This document shows positions 1 through 7,622 of a stretch of 22,500 bases of DNA, one piece after another. Under the pieces are notes generated by a model. It worked only from the letters and a program-made list of their open reading frames with translations, did not search any database and was not told the DNA's origin. Source of the stretch: Botryococcus braunii. Lineage: Eukaryota > Chlorophyta > Trebouxiophyceae. The DNA lies in assembly GCA_002005505.1 (NCBI GenBank), contig KV908593.1, positions 70,227-92,726 of the forward strand, written 5' to 3'. The translations under genes were made by a program, and so were the position numbers. Numbering within the stretch: the stretch's first letter is position 1; each line of letters opens with the position of its first letter.

Positions 1-480
1 CATGCTTAACGATTTCTGCCTTCGAGTTGAACTTCACAAGATGGCGGCCTTGCAGCATGGCCTTGAGTTGGCCGAGGCGGTAGGTGTCCACAATCTTGGG
101 GATCAGCGATGGGAGATCCCTGTCCCCAAATAACTGCCGGACATCCCATCCCCAAGTGCTCCTCGATCCCATAGACAATAATATTTGTCGCCTTTGAGAT
201 GATTTTTTGATGTTCCACGGTTTGTTCCAGTTGGAAAATACGGTCTGTTGGTGTTCAACTCTGTCAGAGAGCGAAGAGACTCGGCCCTCTAAAATCGCGA
301 CTTTTTCAGCAAGTTTTTTTCATTTACTTCAATATCAATCGTACCATCCGAGCCAGCAGGGGAGGTCGGGGCATTGCGCTTCCCTCCCCTTGTGCATTGG
401 CATCTGATGGCTGCGGCAAAGCCTTTTGTGGAGTACGGAACAGAGACGATATCATTTGTAGATAAGTGAATCATATCATG
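1..480 (-). pseudogene. LINE-like ORF1 remnant (coiled coil plus ORF1 core), frameshifted
   Basis: Read on the minus strand, three overlapping frames together resemble a LINE ORF1 protein, an RNA-binding chaperone of non-LTR retrotransposons. A heptad-like stretch (AEKVAILEGRVSSLSDRVEH, about 345-285) suggests a coiled coil. It is followed in a second frame by NIIVYGIEEH (about 190-160), and in a third by DVRQLFGDRDLPSL and VDTYRLGQL...RHLVKFNSKAE (about 150-10). The YRLG and LVKF motifs are typical of this group of ORF1 proteins. At least two frameshifts separate the pieces and the window edge cuts the 3' side. No endonuclease or RT is seen. The family assignment rests on motif recall only. 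Confidence 0.45.
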
Positions 481-484
481 ACAA

Positions 485-541
485 GGAGATCGATTTTGAT
501 GAAGAGATCGATTTTGATGAAGGAGATCGATTTTGATTGAT
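485..541. repeat. Short tandem repeat, three ~19-bp units
   Basis: The unit GAGATCGATTTTGATGA occurs three times in succession with 1-2 base length differences. It sits at the junction between the LINE-like remnant and the gypsy-C RNase H fragment, so it may mark the breakpoint where gypsy-C lost its 3' part. Confidence 0.8.
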
Positions 542-1021
542 GATTAAGCAAAGCATGAACATGAGCCAATAATTCTGTGTCATAAGGAGCTAGTTTCCTC
601 TCAGGGGGCTGGAGTTTCCTGGACTAAGGCAACGGGCTGCAGTCCCTGTCCTTGGTCATGCTGCAAACCAGCACCCACAGCAAAGCCTGAGGCATCTACA
701 TGCACAACAAAAGGTTTATCTAAATCAGGCATTAATAAACAAGGAGGGGTAGAGACGAGATTCTTCAATGCAACAACGGCTTGGATTTGAGGTCCCTCCT
801 AAGTCCAAGGCACATCCTTCTTAAGCAATTCAGTAAGAGGATAAGCAACATCTGCAAAATGATCCATGAAAGTGGCATATTATTGTGTTAAGCCTAAAAA
901 ACCTCGCAACTGTGACACATTCAGTGGAGTGGACCAATCTTGGATAGATGCAACCTTCCTTGGATCTACCACATCCTGAGGAGTCAAACGGTGTCCCTGA
1001 TATCCACTTGCTTAGCAACAA
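541..1021 (-). pseudogene. Ty3/gypsy pol fragment: RT thumb and RNase H (gypsy-C, distal part)
   Basis: On the minus strand this reads VDPRKVASIQDWS, LRGFLGL, PLTELLKKD, then PFVVHVDASGFAVGAGL and KLAPYDTELLAHVHAL. This is the standard Ty3/gypsy order of RT thumb, connection and RNase H start with its first catalytic Asp (VDASG). It carries an in-frame TAA at 880-882 where the family has Tyr, a TAG about 75 bases further along where Trp is usual, and at least two frameshifts. It continues the same element as 7623-8690 in orientation and domain order; copia-A lies between the two parts. Everything after RNase H, including integrase, is missing. Confidence 0.8.
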
Positions 1022-1136
1022 TGTTGAGTTCTGAACATTATTAGTGAATGCCTTGTGCTTTAATGATCTCATGTGCACTATTAGGATATGGTCCATTGAG
1101 AAATAAGGTACCTGAGACACGTTAGGTTGGACGCTT
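1022..1136 (+). repeat. Truncated copia LTR stub (U3 start only)
   Basis: Starts with the family terminus TGTTGAGTTCTGAACATT and matches the first ~115 bases of the copia LTR, ending at GGACGCTT directly before the first base of the copia-A 5' LTR. The ending GGACGCTT matches the copia-B LTR version (GGACGCTTTCG) better than copia-A (GGACGATTTCG). It is therefore the remains of a second copia into whose 5' LTR copia-A probably inserted. The rest of that LTR is not found beyond copia-A. Confidence 0.8.
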
Positions 1137-1473
1137 TGTTGAGTTATGAACATTATTATTGAATGCCTTGTGCTTTAAATGATCTTCAATGTGCACTATT
1201 AGGATATGGTCCATTGAAACATAAGGTACCTTAAGACACGTTAGATTGTGGACGATTTCGAACATAAGGTACAATCTGATCTAGATTACGCGTTAGTGTG
1301 AAAGGACTATTAAAGCTGCGATCACCGCATAGTCGAGCAACTGGTTTGAAAAGATACTGGGCACATAAGGATGCCAGTCTTGTTCATGCAGTTGCATGTG
1401 TCTAAAGAGCAGACAGTCGTCGAGGACTGTAGCTGGAGAGGCACGAACTTACGACATGTCTGCTTGCTTACAG

Positions 1474-1790
1474 GTGCGGTGACGCAGGGTGTGTATTGAT
1501 AATGTGTTCATGTTTGATTGCTTGTTTGTAAGTGAACCATCTCAGTGTACAATCAAGTCTCCAAACAGCTAAGGACGGAGTCTTGATTGAGTACTGCTTT
1601 CATCCGTCGGAGCTTATCCGTGTGTAGATGGTCATTGACAGATCAACGTGTAACGGAACTGTTTTGGAAAGATACTGGCACATAAGGATGCCAGTCTTGT
1701 TCATGCATTTGCATGTGTCTAAAGAGCAAACACTCGTCGAGGACTGTAGCTGGAGAGGCACGAACTTACGACCTGTCTGCTTGCTTACAT
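1474..1790 (+). repeat. 5'-LTR-specific extension with partial LTR repeat
   Basis: Follows CTTACAG directly and starts GTGCGGTG. About 180 bp of unique sequence is followed by a second copy of ~135 bp of the preceding LTR (from TTTTGGAAAGATACTGG), ending CTTACAT before GATACGCC. Removing it leaves a 365-bp LTR equal in structure to the 3' LTR. The copia-B 5' LTR has the homologous extension at 20115-20446. Confidence 0.85.
1547..1594 (+). ncRNA. Conserved hairpin in the LTR extension
   Basis: CAATCAAG-T-CTCC (1550-1562) pairs with GGAG-T-CTTGATTG (1577-1589). The single T-T mismatch is internal, the loop is AAACAGCTAAGGAC, and GTAC closing segments lie on both sides. The homologous place in copia-B (20338-20387) forms a 13-bp stem of different sequence and a similar loop. 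It is listed as an RNA structure because the copia-B pairs include G-U wobbles in the sense strand only. It is not known to be expressed. Confidence 0.6.
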
Positions 1791-1801
1791 GATACGCCAC
1801 T

Positions 1802-1828
1802 GCCCATAACCTTTTACAGGTTATGGGC
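1802..1828 (+). promoter_or_regulatory. U5/PBS hairpin of copia-A
   Basis: GCCCATAACC (end of U5) and GGTTATGGGC (start of the primer-binding site) form a perfect 10-bp stem around the 7-base LTR terminus TTTTACA. In the RNA it would hide the primer site. Copia-B and copia-F have the same stem. Confidence 0.75.
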
Positions 1829-1848
1829 CCACGCCCTTCCAGCTGAGC
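1819..1848 (+). promoter_or_regulatory. Copia-A primer-binding site for half tRNA-iMet
   Basis: Starts GGTTATGGGCCCA directly after the LTR. This is the complement of the anticodon arm of eukaryotic initiator Met tRNA, ending at the base that is the 3' end of the cleaved 39-base half used by Drosophila copia. Similarity to the complement of the tRNA continues through the D arm (CGCCCTTCCAGCTGAGCC), with small gaps. Confidence 0.85.
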
Positions 1849-1994
1849 CAAGCGCAGACAGGAGTGCATGTCATCATCGGATGCATCTGTACTGGGTTTT
1901 CCACGGACTCGCCTGACGGCAAAAAGGAGTAAAAAGGAAAAACTGGATATTCACTCAGAAGGCCTACTTACAGAGTCTTCAATATCTTGGGAAG

Positions 1995-2022
1995 TTTTTT
2001 TTTTTTTTTTTTTTTTTTTTTT
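1995..2022 (+). repeat. T28 homopolymer in copia-A leader
   Basis: Twenty-eight consecutive T bases between GAAG and GTTTCGTGAAG. The matching place in copia-B has five T bases, so the run expanded in this copy. The rest of the leader (1849-2252) is alignable to copia-B and holds no supported gene. Confidence 0.95.
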
Positions 2023-2252
2023 GTTTCGTGAAGTGACCTGAGATTATCACCCGTCGTCGTTATCGTGAGACCGTCAGTAGGTCCGGGTGGTCAGGCGATT
2101 GAATTGCTGAAGAATATTTTGCATATTAACCTACACAAGGTTACATGCTAGACCTCGAAAGGTGGAATACTTGAAAGTGCTGTGGTGTACGCCGGAAGGT
2201 TATGCTTAAATCAGCTGTGTCAGGCTGAACGCTGTGAGAGGAATTGAAGTGT

Positions 2253-3271
2253 ATGACCAGACCTCAAACTCGTTCTCAAAGCAAAGTTTCTGAAAGTAAT
2301 CCCAGCATTACAGAGACTATGGCAACACCAGCAGGAGGCAGCACAGCCTCCTCAGGAGCTGGACAGTCAGGACAGACCACTGAAGGCACTGCAGCCAGTT
2401 CGTATGCATACACAATGAACTCCTCCAATCCCAAGATGTCTACGCAGCTGAAGGCTGATCGCACTAATTTCAGGGCCTGGCGTGAAGAGCTGGAGTGCTG
2501 CGCAATGCAAAAAGGAGCTATGGGAGCGTTGGAGACAGCCATGCCTAAGACTGCAGAGAACGCAGCCGTAAAACATTTCATTTTGCAGTCTGTCCACCCA
2601 TGTGGCAGAACGAAGTCAATCAGCGGGGAGCGCTTTTGACTTCATTCAGTGGATGGCAGACCGCTGCACTGGAGGGAAGGACAGGGAAATAAACGAGAAG
2701 TGGATCAAGGGGATCAAACAAGGCATGGTGAAGGGAGAGACAGTGCAAGAATGGTGCCACCGAGTCATCAGTATTGCCGCCTCCCTGGAGGCCAATAACC
2801 ATCAGCTGGGTGACCGCCAGATCTGCAGGTATATGTATAAGGGCTACCTGCAGTCTTGCCGAACGACGCTTGGGTAATTACCTCCGCTAAGTCAGACCCC
2901 TACAACATGCTGGAGACGATCCTCACTGCCATTGAGAACTTGGAGTACCAGGACATCCCTTTGGTAGAGTCAGTGCAAGTCACAGCATCAGCTGCAGCAG
3001 TTGTGGCAGCAGCAGCAGCAGCCGTAACAGCTCAGGGTGGAATCCCTGGGCCTCCCCACGGTGCTGGAGCAGCACCAGGAGTGGGAGCTAGAGCACCTGC
3101 TGATGGTCAGGCCCCTATGGCTCTTCTGCTCACAACGCTGAAGGCAGAGGGCGAGGGTCTGGACGTGGCAGGAGGCCAAAGGAGGAACTGGCGTGTCGCT
3201 TCTGCAACATGACGGGATATTTTTAGAGGGAGTGCCTAAATCTGAAGAGGCTGCAAACTCTACATGGCACA
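2253..3271 (+). pseudogene. gag: Copia-A gag, frameshifted
   Basis: Gag is the particle-forming and RNA-packaging protein. The frame is open from a TTG at 2244, but the first ATG is 2253 (MTRPQTRSQ), matching copia-B. It runs through a Ser/Thr/Gly-rich head, a nucleocapsid-like region (TQLKADRTNFRAWREELE), an alanine run near 2985-3030, and a degenerate zinc knuckle (CNMTGYF-stop-REC, about 3206-3232). The knuckle has His changed to Tyr and Trp changed to TAG. Compared with copia-B there are single-base losses near 2591, 2625, 2842 and 3113, all in runs of G or C. No frame covers the whole protein. Confidence 0.85.
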
Positions 3272-3652
3272 ATGCAAGCTGCAAGTGCGGGCCCAGCTGC
3301 GTGGTGGGGCCCTGGAGCTCCTCAGCAACAAGCTAGCTGGTGGGATGCTGGCCAATCCAGAGGAGGCCCTCCCGTGTCAACCTCACATGCTGCTAGATCT
3401 GTGTCCACTATCTTCCCCTTCTTCCCAAGCTGGCATCTCCCACCACCACCTCCTCCAGGTGCTGGTGAGCCTATGTTCGTTTCGTTGAATGTGCTTACTT
3501 TAACGTCTCATGGGGCTTGCAGTACTTCGTGGCTGATAGATAGTGGTGCATCGGTGCACCTTGTAATTGATCTGTCGTTACTACACAACCCAGTCATGCA
3601 TGCCCAACCTCTCCCTCTTCACTTGGCCACTTCTGACGCCAAAGGAGGATAG
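3272..3652 (+). pseudogene. Copia-A gag end and aspartic protease
   Basis: The polyprotein protease that cuts gag-pol. One frame holds the gag C-terminus (SAGPAAWWGPGAP, Pro-rich) and the catalytic motif WLIDSGASVHLV, with DSGAS at 3539-3553. It ends prematurely at KGG because one G is missing from a GGG run near 3650 relative to copia-B; the protein continues in another frame as IVAIGSVCLINARQ. The catalytic Asp is intact. Confidence 0.85.
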
Positions 3653-4860
3653 TTGCAATTGGGTCTGTGTGTCTGATCAATGCTCGACAAGAGGTGTTTT
3701 GGCTGCATAATGTGCAGTGTGTACCCACTGCACACACTAATCTGATTTCTGTCACGGGAGCCATTCAGGATGGAGCGTCATTCCTCACTGACAGTGCAGG
3801 TGGGTACACGACCATGAAAGGCCCAGCAGGCTGGTCTGGTCAGATAGCCTGAGAGCGAGGGCTGTTTTATTTTAGAATGGGTGTGTCCCGTCAAGAGCCA
3901 TCATGCTGCGCAGCCACAGTCCAGTCCTCATGTTGCCTCGTATCATGCTAGGAAAGGACACGTGTGTATAGATAGACTACTGTGGCATGCAAGGTTGGGT
4001 CATCATTGTGTTAAGAATCTGACAAGGTTGGACAACGAAGATCTGGTAACTGGGATCCATGTGTCCCTTGCTCCATGCTCAGAGTGTCCTCCCCAGTGTG
4101 AGTCATGCATACAAGGGAAGCAATCTCGCCCCCCTTTCCAGCTTCCTTAAGACCAGCAGAGAGTGTGTAAGATCGAGTGCATGTGGATACTGTGGGGCCC
4201 ATTTCACCAGCTGCCATCACGGGAGAGCGTTTTTGGGTTACTGTGGTTGATGAAAAATCCCATCTGATAGCCTCATTGGCATTGAAGTCGAAAGAAGTCA
4301 TTCCCAAGGCCCTCATTGAGCTCTTTAAGTACTGGCAGACATTTCATGTGAAAGTGGTGAAGTGCGTGAGATCTGATAGAGGGACAGAATTTCTGAATCA
4401 GCAGTTCAAAGAATTTTGTGCTCAGCAGAGAACTAAAATGGAGACCTCAGCTCCATCCACGCCTCAGCAAAATGGACTTGCTGAGCGCATGAATCGGACT
4501 CTGAAGGAGCGCACAAGGACCCTATTGGTGCACGCTGCAACAGAACCTTCCTTGTGGAAGGAGGCACTGGAGTCTGCCACCCTGCTTTACAACGTGGGCC
4601 CCACCACAGAGGGGCCTCTGACCCCGACTGAGATGTTCTATGGGGTGAAGCCTGGTGTTGCTTCCTTGCGCACATGGGGCTGTGTGGCACATGTTCACAT
4701 TCCCCTAGGTCAGCGATCTGTATTTGGACCAAAGACCATTCCAGGCATGTTCACTGGGTAATGCCCACAGTCTAAGGCCTATAGAGTGTACGTAGGCAAT
4801 GGTGTATGGAAAGAGAGCACGGACGTTACATTCCTTGAGCATTTGAGAGGGGGGAGAGAG
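3653..4860 (+). pseudogene. Copia-A integrase (HHCC and DDE core), broken
   Basis: Integrase inserts the cDNA into the genome. The N-terminal zinc-binding part is LLWHARLGH...CESCIQGK (about 3972-4125). The DDE core reads HVDTVGP (D at 4186), RSDRGTEF (D at 4375) and QQNGLAER (E at 4483), giving the canonical spacing of 35 residues between the second Asp and the Glu. All three acidic residues survive. Breaks relative to copia-B: TGA at 3850 (Arg in B), a frameshift near 3870, one C lost from a C7 run near 4133, TAA at 4174-4176 (Leu in B) and TAA at 4759-4761 (Tyr in B). A single 194-residue frame (4177-4761) still spans the whole catalytic core. Confidence 0.88.
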
Positions 4861-5344
4861 TGGGTATGTCTAAGGTGCAACCTGGATTCCCTCAATGGCT
4901 CTCAGGAGCGTCCTCGCATGGCAGGGGAGGCAATTCCAACGTCCCTAGCTCATCAACAGCCATTCCCGTGAATTTTTGGGAAGCAGAGGATGACCCAGTG
5001 GTGGAGTGCAAGCCCACTGGATCTCCTCCTACCACTGCTAGCTCTCCAGAGGACCACAGCAAGCTGAGGAGCTCAGTCGGACCTGTGGGTGGAGCCCCCA
5101 GCAGCCAGGATGGTTCCCCTGCCACCTCAGGACCTCACAGCAGTCCTGGTCAGTGCTAGGACATCTTCAAAATTTAGCTCTGGGGAGTGCTGAAGCGCAA
5201 TCGCAACTGGACAAACTGCAGAAGATGCAGGAGGGGGTCAGGTTCCAGGGGAAGTCTCAACATAAACTTCCCCCAGGAACCACCCTCACAAGGGATCAGC
5301 GTTATGAATAGCGCCAGGCTAGGAGGGGCTCAGTAGGGGTCCCC
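4861..5344 (+). pseudogene. Copia-A integrase-RT linker, broken
   Basis: Low-complexity Pro/Ser/Gly-rich coding stretch between the integrase core and RT (for example SSSTAIPVNFWEAEDDPV), variable in copia elements. Several frames are used, and a TAG is present at 5308-5310 just before the long RT frame. The copia-B counterpart is at about 16600-17046. Confidence 0.6.
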
Positions 5345-5729
5345 ATGCATGACCCTGGCTCAGGCCAGGTACTTGTGAGTGAGCCACCCTTGGTAGGTCT
5401 CCCTGATTTGCAAAGGCATGTTGAGACAGGGGAGGCTATGCTTGGAGAAGATGTTAGCGAGGAGAGTAGTGGGCTAGAAGTGCCAGCAGCAGGGGAAGCA
5501 TGTAGCCAATTTGAGCTGGGAGCCAATCATGCTTATGGGATGCAGTCTCATGAAAGTCAGAGTAGTGTACCTAGGTGTGAGTCCAGGAGAGAGAGAGAGC
5601 TGCTACTTCCACCTGCATTGAGAAAGGTGAGAGATTGTAATGGTGGAGCGCATGAGTCTGGCAGTCCAAGAGAGAGAGAGAGAGCTGGGGAGGGCTCAGG
5701 CAGATCTGGCTGTATTGTCGGATCTCAAC

Positions 5730-5752
5730 ATAAGGTACAAAATTTACCTTAT
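5730..5752. repeat. GTAC-type palindrome in copia-A pol, first
   Basis: ATAAGGTA and TACCTTAT arms around CAAAATT. It encodes the peptide HKVQNLPY and has the same half-site as the copia LTR U3. Confidence 0.85.
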
Positions 5753-5824
5753 TCTGGGAACCTGGATCAGAGGGATATAAAAGACAACAGTCCCAGGAGT
5801 GCTGACAGTACTGTAGTGTCTCAG

Positions 5825-5849
5825 CATAAGGTACAGAATGTACCTTATG
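5825..5849. repeat. GTAC-type palindrome in copia-A pol, second
   Basis: CATAAGGTAC and GTACCTTATG arms around AGAAT, a perfect 10-bp inverted repeat. It encodes HKVQNVPY. Confidence 0.9.
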
Positions 5850-7244
5850 TCAAGCTGGGAAAGGTTCACGTGCCATCTAACCTGAGGGAAGCCCAATGCT
5901 CCCCTCGGTGGGATTTTTGGCAACAAGCAATGAGGGAAGAGATGGATTCCCATGATACCCATGAGAATCTGGAATATGTGGACAGGCCACATGGACAGAA
6001 AGTTATTCCTGTCCATTCGATCTTCTCCACTAAAAATGATGCACATGGGAATGTTCCTCGCTTTAAAGCGAGATTGGTTGCCCAGCGGTGTAGACAGATC
6101 CCTGGGATAGATAATGGGGAGGTATTTGCACCCACCAGCAGCTATGGGGCAAGGAGGGCTGTGCTGGAAGTGGCTGCCACACAGAATCTTGAGATCCACC
6201 AAGTGGATATCAAGAAGGCTTTTCTCAATGGGGAGTTGGAGGAAGAGGTCTATGTGACCCAACCACCAGGATTTGAGAATGGCAACACGAGGGTTGTGTG
6301 CAAGCTCAGGAAGGCACTCTACGGTCTAAAACAAGCCCCACGGGCTTGGCACAAGACCTTGAGCGACAAGTTGAGCGTGATGGGGTATAGTGTGTGCAAG
6401 AGCGATGCGGGCGTATACATCAGGAGGGCCCCTGATGGTAATCTGTCCTTCATTCTTGTTTATGTCGATGATCTTCTCTTAGTTGCCAGAGTGGTTGCAG
6501 AGATTGAGTGGGGGAAAGAGTTGTTGAAAAAGGACTTCACCATCCATGATTTGGGAGAGGTGAATGATTTCGTGGTGTGTCAGGTCCTACGCAATAGAGT
6601 TCAGGGCACTATTTCCATGAGTTGCACTCCCAAGATTGATGCTCTTGTGGAAAAGTTTGGCTTTGCTGATGACGGGCGTGTGGTTGATACTCCCATGTCC
6701 AAGGACTTCGTGACTAGCAGCAGACCCGAGTCCTCAGATGGTATGTCACATGGGGCAGGTACCCCTCTGCCAATTGGTCATCGATACTGCGAGTTGATTC
6801 GATCGTTACTATACATTGCCAATACGACCCGGCCAGACATTTCTCAGGCTGTTGGAGTGTTTTCAAGGTATAGAATGACACCCACTACCTCACACTGGAA
6901 TGAGGCCATTCGAGTGCTGAAGTACTTGAGAGATACCAGAGAATTAGCTCTTACTCTGGGTGGAAAGGGGCCTGAGCTAGAAGGCTATGTTGATGCCGAC
7001 TATGCTGGGGACCTGGACCACAGGTATTCCACCACTGGCTAAGTTCTATCAGTCTATGGTAGTGCCGTGGTTTGGGGAGGCAAGAAGCAGAGCTCAGTTG
7101 CGACCTCAACTGTGCAAGCCGAGTTTGTGGCAGCCGGCCATATTGTGAAGGAAGCCAACTGGCTTAGGGGCTTCTTGGAAGAGATAGGGGCTGTACCTCG
7201 ATCGTGATTCACTAAGTTTGAGAAGATACACATAAAGCATGCAG

Positions 7245-7255
7245 GCAAGGGGAAG
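7245..7255 (+). promoter_or_regulatory. Copia-A polypurine tract
   Basis: GCAAGGGGAAG lies immediately before the 3' LTR start TGTTGAG, the expected place for plus-strand priming. Copia-B has the same tract at 14521-14531 on the other strand. Confidence 0.8.
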
Positions 7256-7622
7256 TGTTGAGTTTGAACATTATTATTGAATGCCTTGTGCTTTAAATGA
7301 TCTTCAGATGTGCACTATTAGGCAATGGGTCCATTGAGAACATAATGTACCTTAAGACACGTTAGATTGTGGACGATTTCAAACATAAGGTACAATCTGA
7401 TCTAGATTACGCGTTAGTGTGAAACGACTATTAAAGCTGCGATCACCACATAGTCGAGCAACTAGTTTGGAAAGATACTGGGCACATAAGGATGCCAGTC
7501 TTGTTCATGCAGTTGCATGTGTCTAAAGAGCAGGCAGTCGTCGAGGACTGTAGCTGGAGAGGCACGAACTTACGACCTGTCTGCTTGCTTGCAGGATACG
7601 CCACTGCCCATAACCTTTTACA
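7256..7622 (+). repeat. Copia-A 3' LTR, short form (367 bp)
   Basis: TGTTGAGTTTGAACATT to CCTTTTACA, alignable to the 5' LTR over its length but without the 317-bp extension: GCTTGCAG runs straight into GATACGCC. The next base (7623) is gypsy-C RT sequence. Confidence 0.92.

Larger units (their letters stand above)
1137..1818 (+). repeat. Copia-A 5' LTR, long form (682 bp)
   Basis: Begins TGTTGAG and ends CCTTTTACA, giving the usual TG...CA termini, and is followed at once by the primer-binding site. It is 682 bp, against 367 bp for the 3' LTR of the same element. The difference is one 317-bp extension (1474-1790). U3 contains the palindrome TAAGGTACCTTA (1222-1233) and a half copy CATAAGGTAC (1263-1272). 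TATTAAAG at 1308-1315 could serve as a TATA box, but the copia-B LTR lacks it. Confidence 0.9.
5345..7230 (+). pseudogene. Copia-A reverse transcriptase and truncated RNase H
   Basis: The longest open frame of the window (5345-7042, 565 residues). Its first ~190 residues are linker with the repeated peptide HKVQN(L/V)PY. RT follows: FDFWQQAMREEMDS-like start, QVDIKKAFLNGELEEEVYV, YGLKQAPRAWHKTL and the catalytic YVDD at 6461-6472. RNase H begins IANTTRPDISQAVG and EGYVDADYAGD, then hits TAA at 7040-7042 (Tyr in copia-B). It continues in frame to EEIGAV and is cut at about 7198 by a ~210-bp deletion that removes the second half of RNase H, including the FCDN motif present in copia-B. The RT core itself looks intact. 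Confidence 0.92.
1137..7622 (+). mobile_element. Ty1/copia LTR retrotransposon, decayed (copia-A)
   Basis: Complete in outline: 5' LTR, primer-binding site, leader, gag, protease, integrase, RT, RNase H, polypurine tract (GGGGAAG) and 3' LTR. Order PR-INT-RT-RH identifies Ty1/copia. The coding part carries about a dozen frameshifts and stops plus a ~210-bp deletion in RNase H, so it cannot act alone. The 5-bp flanks do not match (CGCTT left, GGTCT right): it abuts an LTR stub on the left and gypsy-C on the right, so a rearrangement removed one original flank. Confidence 0.93.

Noticed and set aside
1..480. Part of gypsy-C integrase
   Set aside because: No HHCC or DDE motif; the readable motifs fit LINE ORF1 better.
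485..541. CRISPR-like short repeats
   Set aside because: Units are directly adjacent without spacers, in a eukaryotic retroelement context; a simple tandem repeat.
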